This document shows, in pieces, positions 1 to 7,720 of a stretch of DNA of 27,746 bases. The stretch is taken from assembly GCA_946480605.1 (NCBI GenBank), contig CAMLKW010000029.1, forward strand, positions 1 through 27,746, given 5' to 3'. A program made the position numbers and the translations under genes. Position 1 is the stretch's first letter; the number at the start of each line of letters is the position of its first letter. The DNA comes from an uncultured Roseateles sp. (lineage in GTDB: Bacteria > Pseudomonadota > Gammaproteobacteria > Burkholderiales > Burkholderiaceae). The notes under the pieces were generated by a model, which saw only the letters and a program-made list of their open reading frames with translations, did not search any database and was not told the DNA's origin.

Positions 1-1873
1 GCTGCGGGCTGATCAGGTCCTGGATGACGGCGTGGATGGCGGCGCGCTGGTCGGGCGTTTCCTCGAAGCCGAAGCTGGCGGCGAAGGCCTCGTAGTCGTG
101 GCCCGAGTAGCGGAATGCATGGCCTTCGCGCGCGGCGCGGCGGGCGTAGAGGTTCAGCAGTTCGGCGGCCGTGTCGCGCACCTGCTCGGCGGCCTTGCGC
201 TTGGCCTTTTCCCACTGGCCGGAACCCAGCTTGTGCAGTGGTGCTTCTTCGGGACTCACGCCCGTGTAGCGGCCGATGAGGTGAAGCTGCGACACCGGCA
301 CGTACAGCGTCGCCTTGTCGGCGTACTCCAGGTGCAGGAACTCGCTCTTCTGGCCGTCGCCAAGGTCGATGTTCACGAGACCTTGATAACGCCCGATGCC
401 GTGGTTGATGTGCACGACCGGGTCACCCACCTTCAGCTCGGACAGGTCCTTGATCAGCGCGTTGACGTCGCTGACCTGCTCCTGCTTGCGCCGGCGCCGG
501 GTCGTCGGCGTCGTGACGAACAGCTCGGTCTCGGTGATGAGCTGGACCGGATGCTCGGCGTCCACCCAGAAGAAGCCAGCGGCCAGTGGCGCCGCGGTGA
601 TGGCGTACTTCTCGTCGCTGGCGCGGAACTCGGCCAGGTCCTTCATCGACGGCGGGTCGATCTTGCTGTCGCGCAGCTGCTCCAGCAGGCTCTCGCGCCG
701 GCCCTCGCTCTCGGCCAGCAGCAAAACCCGGTGCGGCGTGCTCTTCAGGTGCGCTTCCAGGCGTGCCAGCGGCTCCTGGGCGCCGCGCTCCACGCTGACG
801 TCGGGCAGCGGACGGGCGAAATCCACGGGCTCCGAACCGCGTACCGACAGCACGGCGTGCGGCTTGGTCAGGCCGAAGAAATCTTCTACGGTCAGGAAGA
901 TCTCCTGCGGCGCCAGCAGCGGGCGCTCGGGGTCGTGCTGCAGGAAGCGGTGGCGCTCCTTGGTGTCGGTCCAGAAGCGCTGGATGGCCTCGTCGACTTC
1001 GCCGTGCAGCACCAGCGCGGCGGTGTCACCGAGGTAGTCGAACACCGACGCCGTCTGCTCGAAGAAGATCGGCAGGTAGTACTCGATGCCGCCCGAGGCG
1101 ATGCCCTCGCCGATGTCCCGGTAGAGGCGCGACTTGGTCGGGTCGCCGTCCATCTTCTCGCGCCAGCGGTTGCGGAAGGCCTTGCGCGCGGCCTCGTCCA
1201 TCGGGAACTCGCGGCCCGGCAGCAGGCGCACGTCGGGCACGGGGTAGAGGCTGCGCTGGCTGTCGGGGTCGAACACGCGGATGGAGTCCACCTCGTCGCC
1301 GAACAGGTCCACGCGGTAGGGCACGGCCGAGCCCATCGGGAACAGGTCGATGAGCCCGCCGCGCACGGCGTATTCGCCGGGCTGCACGACCTGACTCACG
1401 TTCGTGTAGCCGGCCAGCGTCAGCTGTGCGCGCAGCGAGGCTTCGTCCAGCCGCTGCTTCTGCCTGAAGTTGAAGGTGGTGCCGGCCAGGAAGCTGGGCG
1501 GCGCCAGGCGGGTGAGGGCGGTGGAGGCGGGCATCAGCACCACGTCGATGCTCTTGCTCTTCTTCGCCTGCAGCAGTTCCCACAGCGTGGCCAGGCGCTC
1601 GGAGATCAGGTCCTGGTGGGGGCTGAAGCTGTCGTAGGGCAGCGTCTCCCAGTCCGGGAACACGGCGACCTTCAGCTCCGGCGCGAAGAACTTCAGCTCG
1701 TCTTCCAGCCGCTGCGTGTCGCCGGGTTCGGCCGTGAACACGGCGGCCAGTCTGCCGGCGTCCCGCTGCTGCTGCACAAAGCGGGCGAGCAGCAGGGAAT
1801 CGGCAGAACCCAGGGGGCGGGGGTGGGTGAACTTCTTGCCCGGTTGGATCACCGGCAGCGAGGACAACGTCAT
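1..1873 (-). CDS. mfd: Transcription-repair coupling factor Mfd, N-terminal part (cut by window start)
   Basis: Mfd is an ATP-driven DNA translocase that removes RNA polymerase stalled at DNA lesions and recruits UvrA for nucleotide excision repair. About 624 residues are visible, starting MTLSSLPVIQPGKK at 1873. They cover the UvrB-like N-terminal domains (for example FPDWETLPYDSFSPHQD and GEYAVRGGLIDLFPMG) and then the RNA-polymerase-interacting domain (VGDPVVHINHGIGRYQGL, around residue 480). The window ends at the beginning of the translocase module (ETPDQRAAIHAVIQDLI), just before the Walker A motif expected next. The rest of the protein (normally about 1150 residues) lies outside the window. 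No strong Shine-Dalgarno is seen; a GC hairpin lies just upstream. The long open frame on the opposite strand is a GC-driven shadow. Identification is very sure; only the exact start is inferred. Confidence 0.97.
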   Translation of the reverse strand, partial: MTLSSLPVIQPGKKFTHPRPLGSADSLLLARFVQQQRDAGRLAAVFTAEPGDTQRLEDELKFFAPELKVAVFPDWETLPYDSFSPHQDLISERLATLWELLQAKKSKSIDVVLMPASTALTRLAPPSFLAGTTFNFRQKQRLDEASLRAQLTLAGYTNVSQVVQPGEYAVRGGLIDLFPMGSAVPYRVDLFGDEVDSIRVFDPDSQRSLYPVPDVRLLPGREFPMDEAARKAFRNRWREKMDGDPTKSRLYRDIGEGIASGGIEYYLPIFFEQTASVFDYLGDTAALVLHGEVDEAIQRFWTDTKERHRFLQHDPERPLLAPQEIFLTVEDFFGLTKPHAVLSVRGSEPVDFARPLPDVSVERGAQEPLARLEAHLKSTPHRVLLLAESEGRRESLLEQLRDSKIDPPSMKDLAEFRASDEKYAITAAPLAAGFFWVDAEHPVQLITETELFVTTPTTRRRRKQEQVSDVNALIKDLSELKVGDPVVHINHGIGRYQGLVNIDLGDGQKSEFLHLEYADKATLYVPVSQLHLIGRYTGVSPEEAPLHKLGSGQWEKAKRKAAEQVRDTAAELLNLYARRAAREGHAFRYSGHDYEAFAASFGFEETPDQRAAIHAVIQDLISPQ

Positions 1874-1894
1874 GCGGACCTACAAACGACAACA

Positions 1895-1909
1895 GCCCCG
1901 AAGCGGGGC
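1895..1909 (-). other. GC hairpin in the mfd leader
   Basis: GCCCCG-AAG-CGGGGC forms a perfect 6-bp stem with a 3-nt loop, about 20 nt upstream of the mfd start. Read on the minus strand it is followed by a moderately T-rich stretch (TGTTGTCGTTTG). It could therefore act as a weak attenuator or terminator in the mfd leader. No function can be assigned from sequence alone. Confidence 0.35.
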
Positions 1910-1962
1910 CTGACGGGATTCTAGGGAGCCTGATCTGCCCCTGCCTTTTGGCCTGGTGACAG

Positions 1963-1980
1963 CGGCATGGCAGCATGCCG
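1963..1980. repeat. Perfect inverted repeat upstream of the DUF885 gene
   Basis: CGGCATG-GCAG-CATGCCG is a perfect 7-bp stem with a 4-nt loop. It ends 21 nt before the start of the DUF885 gene, in the divergent region it shares with mfd. It could be an operator or an mRNA leader hairpin. No family can be assigned. Confidence 0.35.
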
Positions 1981-2001
1981 GCACTTCCTACCGGAGATTC
2001 C

Positions 2002-3789
2002 ATGCGCCGTCGTCACGCCCTGAGCCTCTTGGCCACCAGCCTCGCCCTCAGCCTGCCCGCCTTTGCCGCCAGTCCAAAGCTCAGCGAGAGCCAACGCTTC
2101 CACCAATGGCTGGATGCCGAATGGGAGCTGGTGCTGCAACGCCAGCCCATCCTGGCCACGTCGCTGGGCGACCCGCGCTACAACGACCGCCTCATTGACA
2201 CCACCACCGCGGCCTACCGTGCCCAGGCGAGGCGCGAGCTGCAAGGCCAGCTGAAGGCGCTGGCCGGCTTCGACAAGTCCAGGCTGGAGCCCAAGGACCG
2301 CGTGTCCTACAGCATGCTGAAGCTGGACCTGGAGCAGAACCTCGCCGGCGAACGCTTCCCCGAGTGGATGCAGCCCATCAGCCAGATCGGCGGCATGCCC
2401 AGCTTCCTGGCGCAGATGGGGTCGGGCCAGTCCATCCAGCCGTTCAAGACCACCAAGGACTACGACGACTGGATCAAGCGCCTGACGCTGGCGGTGCCCC
2501 TCTTCGACGGCAGCATCGCCAACATGCGCGACGGCCTGAAGGCCGGCGTGACCCAGCCGCGCGCCGTGATGGACAAGGTGCTGCCGCAGCTGACCGCGCT
2601 GGCCGTCGCCGACCCCGAGCAAAGCCTGTTCTGGGGACCGATCAAGAACTTCCCCGACGCCGTGCCGACCGCCGACCGCGAGCGCATCACCGCCGCGATG
2701 CGTGAGCTGTTGTCTTCGAAAGTGCTGCCCGCCTATGCCCGCCTGCTGGCCTTCGTGCGCGACGAATACACGCCCAAGGCGCGCGCCAGCACGGCCTGGT
2801 CGGCGCTGCCCGACGGCAAGGCCTGGTACGCGCACCGCGTGCGCCAGTCCACCACGCTGCCTTTGTCACCCGACGAGATCCACGCCATCGGCCTGAAGGA
2901 AGTGGCGCGCATCCTGGGCGAGATGGAAGGCGTGCGCAAGCAGGTGGGCTTCGCCGGCGACCTGAAGGCCTTCTTCAAGCATCTGCAGGACGACCCCAAG
3001 TACTACTTCACCAAGCCGGAAGACCTGCTGGCCGGTTACCGTGACCTGCAGAAAAAGATCAACGGCCTGACGCCCAAGCTGTTCGACATTCAACCCAAGG
3101 CCGACTACGAGGTGCGCGAGGTCGAGGCCTTCCGCGCCGAGAGCGCGGCGGGTGCGTCCTACCAGAGCCCGTCCACCGACGGCTCGCGGCCCGGCGTGTT
3201 CTACGTGAACACCTTCAACCTGAAGGCCCAGCCCATCTTCGGCATGGAGACGCTGTCGCTGCACGAGGCCTCGCCGGGCCACCACTTCCAGATCGCCATC
3301 GCGCAGGAAGACCAGAACCTGCCCAAGTTCCGCCGCCACGGCAGCTTCTACGTGGCCTACGTGGAAGGCTGGGCGCTGTACGCCGAGAGCCTGGGCAAGG
3401 AGCTGGGCCTGTTCACCGACCCCTACCAGTGGTACGGCCGCCTGTCCGACGAGCAGCTGCGCGCGATGCGGCTGGTGGTGGACACCGGCCTGCACCACAA
3501 GGGCTGGACGCGCGAGCAGGCCATCCAGTACATGCTGGACAACTCGTCCATGGCCGAGAGCGACGTGGTGTCTGAAGTCGAGCGCTACATCGTCTGGCCC
3601 GGCCAGGCGCTGGGCTACAAGATCGGCCAGCTGGAGATCACCCGGCTGCGCGCCGAGGCCGAGAAGGCGCTGGGCGCGAAGTTCGACATCAAGGGCTTTC
3701 ACCGCGTCGTGCTGACCGCGGGCCAGGTGCCCATGCCGGTGCTGCGCGAGCTGGTCATGGAGTGGGTGGCGCAGCGCCAGCGCGGCTGA
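2002..3789 (+). CDS. DUF885 family secreted protein (putative zinc metallohydrolase)
   Basis: A 595-residue protein beginning MRRRHALSLLATSLALSLPAFA, a Sec signal peptide with a likely cut near AFA/AS. The start at 2002 is chosen because GGAG lies 6 nt upstream and the signal peptide begins there; an in-frame ATG at 1975 would put nine extra residues before it. The DUF885 hallmark HEASPGHH is at residues 421-428, followed by YVEGWALYAE with its Glu at about 455. This resembles a HExxH-like metal site with a distal Glu ligand. DUF885 proteins are mostly uncharacterised and are often suggested to be peptidases or hydrolases. The length matches the family (about 580-620). It is transcribed divergently from mfd, and the next gene downstream is a small secreted protein. 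A metallohydrolase role is inferred from the motif only. Confidence 0.9.
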   Translation: MRRRHALSLLATSLALSLPAFAASPKLSESQRFHQWLDAEWELVLQRQPILATSLGDPRYNDRLIDTTTAAYRAQARRELQGQLKALAGFDKSRLEPKDRVSYSMLKLDLEQNLAGERFPEWMQPISQIGGMPSFLAQMGSGQSIQPFKTTKDYDDWIKRLTLAVPLFDGSIANMRDGLKAGVTQPRAVMDKVLPQLTALAVADPEQSLFWGPIKNFPDAVPTADRERITAAMRELLSSKVLPAYARLLAFVRDEYTPKARASTAWSALPDGKAWYAHRVRQSTTLPLSPDEIHAIGLKEVARILGEMEGVRKQVGFAGDLKAFFKHLQDDPKYYFTKPEDLLAGYRDLQKKINGLTPKLFDIQPKADYEVREVEAFRAESAAGASYQSPSTDGSRPGVFYVNTFNLKAQPIFGMETLSLHEASPGHHFQIAIAQEDQNLPKFRRHGSFYVAYVEGWALYAESLGKELGLFTDPYQWYGRLSDEQLRAMRLVVDTGLHHKGWTREQAIQYMLDNSSMAESDVVSEVERYIVWPGQALGYKIGQLEITRLRAEAEKALGAKFDIKGFHRVVLTAGQVPMPVLRELVMEWVAQRQRG

Positions 3790-3903
3790 TCCGTTCCGTC
3801 GCGGCCGGCTGCAGCCCGACCGTCCGGCGCTGCGGTGCATCGTCGGACGCTCCTCGCCCCGTGGGCCGGCCGGTAGGCTGCGCCCCATCAACGAGGAGAT
3901 CGC

Positions 3904-4413
3904 ATGAGCAAGAGCACCACCGCCTGGCTGCTGGCCGGCTGCCTGCTGTCCGCGCCGGCCTGGGCCGGCGACGAGGGCAAGAGCTTCAGCCTCGGCCTGC
4001 AGGCCAACGAGCGGGCCACGCTGGCCGACGTGGGCCTGCCCGGCTATCAGGGGGCCGTCCCCTACAGCGAGAACCAGGGCGACAAGCCGGCCGTCACGCT
4101 GGGCGCCTGGGCGGGTGCGTTTGGCCTGCGCGTCAGCGCGATGAAGTTCCAGGTGGCGGACTCTCCGGTCCGCGTCGCCGCCTTCTACGCCACGGCGCTC
4201 GGCCAGCACGGCCGGGTGCTGGACTGCCGCGAACCGGCTGCCCGCGTGAAGCCGCCCAAGGACTCGGACACGCTCAGTTGCGACGGCAGCGCGCCGCCGG
4301 TCGGCGAGTACGAGTTCCGCGTCGGCACCAGCAAGCAGTTCCGTGTGGTGCACGTGAAGCCGCATGGCGACGGCACGCGCTTCGACATGGCGCGCGTCGC
4401 CCTGGGCAACTGA
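3904..4413 (+). CDS. Small secreted hypothetical protein
   Basis: A 169-residue protein I do not recognise. The start at 3904 is supported by GAGGAG about 6 nt upstream. The N-terminus MSKSTTAWLLAGCLLSAPAWA reads as a signal peptide, probably cut after AWA. It also contains LLAGC at residues 9-13, a lipobox-like string, but the hydrophobic stretch before that Cys is too short for a convincing lipoprotein signal. Two Cys in the mature part (LDCRE and LSCDG) could form a disulfide. The protein is rich in short beta-like segments and has no membrane segment after the signal. It lies 114 bp after the DUF885 gene in the same direction and converges on the chalcone isomerase-like gene. Secretion is probable; function is unknown. 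Confidence 0.75.
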   Translation: MSKSTTAWLLAGCLLSAPAWAGDEGKSFSLGLQANERATLADVGLPGYQGAVPYSENQGDKPAVTLGAWAGAFGLRVSAMKFQVADSPVRVAAFYATALGQHGRVLDCREPAARVKPPKDSDTLSCDGSAPPVGEYEFRVGTSKQFRVVHVKPHGDGTRFDMARVALGN

Positions 4414-4430
4414 CGCCGGGGCGGCGTCAG
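4410..4430. terminator. Bidirectional hairpin containing both stop codons of a convergent pair
   Basis: CTGACGCCG-GGG-CGGCGTCAG is a perfect 9-bp stem with a 3-nt loop. The TGA of the upstream plus-strand gene (4411-4413) and the TGA of the minus-strand gene (4427-4429) lie symmetrically in the two arms. It is the only sequence between the genes, so it is probably a shared terminator or mRNA 3'-end stabiliser. Neither side carries a T-run, so classical intrinsic termination is uncertain. Confidence 0.55.
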
Positions 4431-5020
4431 TCCTTGCCGCCGTCCAGCAGCGCGTCGCGCAGCTTGGCGTCGGCCGGCGAGTCGCCGAACCAGATCTTCA
4501 GCACCAGCGTGAAGAACTCGTCGTCACCCACCGGCTCGCCCTGGGCCTGGCCCGAGATGTAGAACTGCGTGCCCTTGCCGGGGATGAAGTCCATCGCGAA
4601 GGTGTCGCCGGGCATCAGCTTGGGCTTGCCGGAGAAGATCTCGATGAGGCGCGTCGTCGACAGCGTGTGGCGGGTCATCTGGGCGCTGGGCGTGTTGTCG
4701 CCCATGCCGCGCAGGAAAAGCCGGCCCAGCTCCGTGCCCTGCAGCTCGCGCAGCGCTGTGAACTGCAGGCGCTTGGGGCCGGGCAGCGCCAGCAGTTCGG
4801 CCGGCGTGGTCGCGCGCCTGGCGGTGTACAGGCCCATGTCGTAGGCCTTGAACACCAGGCGCACGCGCGTGCCTTTGCCGTTCAGCTGCAGCGTGCTGCC
4901 GCCCAACTGGGCCGTGGGCTCGAACTTGTTGACGGTGGGCGCTGCGCTGGCCTGCAGGCACAGGGCCAGGCCTGCTGCTGCCAGCGTGACGCGACCGCGT
5001 GCGGTCCAGGGCTGAGTCAT
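4427..5020 (-). CDS. Chalcone isomerase-like family secreted protein
   Basis: A 197-residue protein with signal peptide (MTQPWTARGRVTLAAAGLALCLQASA/APT). The mature part has the bacterial chalcone-isomerase-like pattern: GSTLQLNGKGTRVRLVFKAYDMGLY, then a helical middle, then PGDTFAMDFIPGKGTQFYISG and a C-terminal FFTLVLKIWFGDSPADAKLRDALL. Plant chalcone isomerase makes flavanones, but bacterial proteins of this secreted group are not known to do so and probably bind a small lipophilic ligand. The start has a good Shine-Dalgarno (GGAGAAGAC-ATG). The RlmN-like gene ends 102 bp upstream on the same strand, so the two could be co-transcribed. The family call is confident; the biochemical role is unknown. 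Confidence 0.85.
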   Translation of the reverse strand: MTQPWTARGRVTLAAAGLALCLQASAAPTVNKFEPTAQLGGSTLQLNGKGTRVRLVFKAYDMGLYTARRATTPAELLALPGPKRLQFTALRELQGTELGRLFLRGMGDNTPSAQMTRHTLSTTRLIEIFSGKPKLMPGDTFAMDFIPGKGTQFYISGQAQGEPVGDDEFFTLVLKIWFGDSPADAKLRDALLDGGKD

Positions 5021-5122
5021 GTCTTCTCCGAGGGATGTTCTTCTCGCCGCTTCGCTGCGGCTGGCGCATTCTGCGGGGCGGGAAGGTCCTGGACGTCACC
5101 GTTTCCGGTGGCTTTCCCTCCG

Positions 5123-6163
5123 TCAGGCGTGAATCCTCACGACACGGGCCGGCCGGCCCTTGGCCTCACGCGCGCGCAACTGGCCGCAGCCGCCTTCCAC
5201 GTCCTGGCCGGCGGAGTCACGCAGCTTGGTCAGCACGCCGCGGCTGGACAGCTCGGCGGCGATGGCGCGGGCGCGTTCCCAGTCGGGGCGGCTGAAGGGC
5301 AGGCCCTCGGCGGTGTTGAACGGGATCATGTTCAGCAGCCCGTAGCGGCCCTTCAGCAGCCGCACGATGCCGTCCAGCTCGTCGGGGCCGTCGTTGACGC
5401 CGTCCAGCAGCGTCCACTGGTACTGGATGGGATAGCCGCTGGCGCGGGCATAGGCGTCGGCCGCCTCGACGAGTTCCTCGGGCGTGAGCCGCGGCGCGCG
5501 CGGCAGCAGGTCGGCGCGCTTGGCCGCATACGTCGTGTGCAGCGACAGCGCCAGCGCCGGCTTCACCTCCGCGTCGTTCAGCGCCGCGAACGCGCGCTCG
5601 TCGCCCACGGTGGAGAACACCAACTGCTTGTGCGCCATGCCGCCTTCGCGGCCCAGCAGCGTGACCGCGTCCAGCACGTTGGCGAGGTTGTGCGAGGGCT
5701 CGCCCATGCCCATGAAGACGACCTTCCTCAACTTCGGGTTCTTGCGCCGGGCCAGCACCACCTGCCCGACGATCTCGGCGCTGCCGACCTGGCGGATCAG
5801 GCCGTCCACGCCGGTCATGCAGAAACGGCAGCCCACCGCGCAGCCCACCTGGCTGGACACGCAGACGCCGTCGCGCGGCAGCAGCACGGTCTCCACGGTC
5901 TGGCCGTCCTGCAAGCCCAGCAGCAACCGGGCCGACAGGCCGTCGCCGCCCGCATGCTCGCTCCTGACGGCCAGCAGCCCGTCCAGCTCGGTGAACAGGC
6001 CCGGCAGTGCCTCCATGACCGCCTTGGGCAGCCAGCCCTGCAGCGGCTGCTTGCCGGCGTGCAGCGGCACGCATTGCAGCCAGTGGCGCAGCACGCGGCT
6101 TTCGTGGGCTGGGTTGGCGCCCAGCGCGCGCAGGCGCTGGCGGAGGTCTGAAATCAACTGCAT
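5123..6163 (-). CDS. RlmN/Cfr-family radical SAM RNA methyltransferase-like protein
   Basis: A 346-residue protein starting MQLISDLRQRLRALG at 6163. It has the RlmN/Cfr layout: an N-terminal helical domain, VCVSSQVGCAVGCRFCMTG with the CxxxCxxC motif for the 4Fe-4S cluster, VVFMGMGEP for SAM binding, and RDSAGQDVEGGCGQLR with the second catalytic Cys near the C-terminus. The enzyme methylates C2 of adenine (A2503 of 23S rRNA, and A37 of some tRNAs, in RlmN). Several usually constant positions differ: GMGEPSHN instead of GMGEPLxN, STVG instead of STSG, and GLIRQV after the cluster motif. In Burkholderiales the housekeeping rlmN is usually beside ndk/pilF/ispG, so this may be a paralogue with another RNA target. 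It is divergent from the aldolase-like gene. Confidence 0.85.
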   Translation of the reverse strand: MQLISDLRQRLRALGANPAHESRVLRHWLQCVPLHAGKQPLQGWLPKAVMEALPGLFTELDGLLAVRSEHAGGDGLSARLLLGLQDGQTVETVLLPRDGVCVSSQVGCAVGCRFCMTGVDGLIRQVGSAEIVGQVVLARRKNPKLRKVVFMGMGEPSHNLANVLDAVTLLGREGGMAHKQLVFSTVGDERAFAALNDAEVKPALALSLHTTYAAKRADLLPRAPRLTPEELVEAADAYARASGYPIQYQWTLLDGVNDGPDELDGIVRLLKGRYGLLNMIPFNTAEGLPFSRPDWERARAIAAELSSRGVLTKLRDSAGQDVEGGCGQLRAREAKGRPARVVRIHA

Positions 6164-6251
6164 GGCCCTGCGATTGTCCCCGCAGCCGCCGACGCGACAC
6201 CGACGCCCGCCGCGGCGGCCTATGCTGGCCTGACAACGGCAGGAGACAACC
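6164..6251. promoter_or_regulatory. Divergent promoter region between RlmN-like and aldolase-like genes
   Basis: An 88-bp divergent spacer. A perfect 12-bp palindrome, CCGCCGCGGCGG, sits at 6207-6218. A -10-like TATGCT follows at 6221-6226, about 26 nt before the aldolase-like start. AGGAG lies about 7 nt before that start. The palindrome position would suit an operator, but the high GC makes chance likely. Confidence 0.35.
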
Positions 6252-7001
6252 ATGGCCAAACCCGAGCAAATCGCCCCCGACGAATGGCAGGTCCGCTGCG
6301 ACCTCGCCGCGCTGTACCGCCTGGCCGCGCTGCACGGCTGGGACGACCTGATCTTCACCCACATCTCGGCGCGCGTGCCCGGCCCCGAGCACCACTTCCT
6401 GATCAACCCCTACGGGATGATGTTCGACGAGATCACCGCCAGCAGCCTGGTGAAGGTGGATCAGGCCGGTGAGAAGGTCGAGGCCAGCGAGTTCGACGTG
6501 AACCCTGCCGGCTTCATCATCCACAGCGCCGTGCACGAGGCGCGCGAGGACGCGCTGTTCGTGATGCACCTGCACACGGTGGCCGGCGTGGCGGTCAGCG
6601 CGCAGCGCGAGGGCCTGCTGCCCATCTCGCAGCACAGCCTGTTCCCGCTGGCGTCGCTGAGCTATCACGACTACGAAGGCGTGGCGCTGAACCCCGACGA
6701 GAAGGTCCGCCTGGTGGCCGACCTCGGCAAGGCCTCGCTGATGATGCTGCGCAACCACGGCCTGCTGACGCTGGGCCGCAGCGCGGCCGACACCTTCTTG
6801 AAGATGTTCATGCTGCAGCGCGCCTGCGAGATCCAGGTCGCGGCGCAGGCCGGCGGCGGCGAGCTGATCCGCATCCCGCCCGCCATCCTGGCCGGCATAC
6901 GCGCGCAGAGCGACAAGGTCATGCGCGGCTCGGGCGCGTCGCTGGCCTGGCCGGGACTGCTGCGGCGCCTGGCGCGCCAGAACCCGGGCCACGAGAGCTG
7001 A
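6252..7001 (+). CDS. Class II aldolase/adducin family protein
   Basis: A 249-residue cytosolic protein with the class II aldolase/adducin fold: RCDLAALYRLAALHGWDDLIFTHISAR, then INPYGMMFDEITASSLVKVD, HLHT at 106-109 and LRNHGLL around 167-172. H106, H108 and H169 are the expected zinc ligands. Characterised relatives (L-fuculose-1-phosphate and L-ribulose-5-phosphate enzymes) cleave or epimerise sugar phosphates. Proteobacterial proteins of this exact length are usually left as class II aldolase family, so the substrate is unknown. The start is supported by AGGAG 7 nt upstream. ispD begins 11 bp after its stop, so the two are very likely one transcript and may be translationally coupled. Confidence 0.88.
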   Translation: MAKPEQIAPDEWQVRCDLAALYRLAALHGWDDLIFTHISARVPGPEHHFLINPYGMMFDEITASSLVKVDQAGEKVEASEFDVNPAGFIIHSAVHEAREDALFVMHLHTVAGVAVSAQREGLLPISQHSLFPLASLSYHDYEGVALNPDEKVRLVADLGKASLMMLRNHGLLTLGRSAADTFLKMFMLQRACEIQVAAQAGGGELIRIPPAILAGIRAQSDKVMRGSGASLAWPGLLRRLARQNPGHES

Positions 7002-7012
7002 AAATCTGGGAG

Positions 7013-7720
7013 ATGACGACCCCCCGTTTCTTCGCCCTCGTTCCCGCCGCCGGCATCGGTGAGCGCGCCGGCGCCGCCGGCCCCAAGCAATACGTCGAGA
7101 TCGCCGGCCGGCCCATGCTGGCCCACACGCTGGCGGCGCTGGCCGCCGTGCCGCGCCTCGCGCAGACGCTGGTGGTGCTGTCGCCGGCCGACGAGCGCTT
7201 CGAGGCGGCGCTGCCCGGCTGCACCGCCTGGGTCGCCCGCGTCGGTGGCGCCAGCCGCGCCGAGAGCGTGCTGGGCGGCCTGGCCGAGCTGCGCCGTCGC
7301 GGCGCCACCGACGACGACTGGGTGCTGGTGCACGACGCCGCGCGCTGCCTGCTGCGGCCCGAATGGGTGGATGCGCTGATCGATGCCTGCGAGGCTGACG
7401 CCGTCGGCGGCCTGCTGGCCCAGCCGGTGGCCGACACGCTGAAGGCCGGCGATGCCGACGGCCGCGTGACCGCCACCGTGGACCGCCGCGACAAATGGGC
7501 CGCGCAGACGCCGCAGATGTTCCGGCTGGGCCTGGTCGAGCGCGCGCTGCAGGCCAAGGGCGCCGCGGCCACCGACGAGGCCAGCGCCGTCGAGGCGCTG
7601 GGCCTGGCGCCGCGGCTGGTGCGGGCGTCGATGGCCAACTTCAAGGTGACCTGGCCGGAGGACTTTGCGCTGGCCGAGCGCCTGCTCACTGCAGGCGCAG
7701 CTCCAGGTCCTGCCCGCTGA
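7013..7720 (+). CDS. ispD: 2-C-methyl-D-erythritol 4-phosphate cytidylyltransferase
   Basis: IspD joins CTP and MEP to give CDP-methylerythritol, the third step of the MEP isoprenoid pathway. The 235-residue sequence has the N-terminal nucleotide-binding signature ALVPAAGIGERAGAAGPKQY, then GGASRAESVLGGL, VLVHDAARCLL and DRRDKWAAQTPQMFR, in the right order and at the family length. The start at 7013 follows GGGAG closely, and the gene is 11 bp downstream of the aldolase-like gene. Its usual partner ispF is not next to it but starts at 16209. The last 35 bp overlap the end of the opposite-strand usher gene, so the C-terminal tail (TAGAAPGPAR) shares DNA with the accessory operon. The enzyme assignment is very sure. 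Confidence 0.96.
   Translation: MTTPRFFALVPAAGIGERAGAAGPKQYVEIAGRPMLAHTLAALAAVPRLAQTLVVLSPADERFEAALPGCTAWVARVGGASRAESVLGGLAELRRRGATDDDWVLVHDAARCLLRPEWVDALIDACEADAVGGLLAQPVADTLKAGDADGRVTATVDRRDKWAAQTPQMFRLGLVERALQAKGAAATDEASAVEALGLAPRLVRASMANFKVTWPEDFALAERLLTAGAAPGPAR

Noticed and set aside
32..1924. 630-codon open frame on the plus strand opposite mfd
   Set aside because: Low-complexity Arg/Leu/Gln/Val-rich translation without any family motif; the minus strand is an unambiguous Mfd. It is a GC-skewed antisense shadow.
3904..3942. Lipoprotein signal (LLAGC) in the small secreted protein
   Set aside because: The hydrophobic stretch before the Cys is too short, and a better type I cleavage site (AWA) follows.
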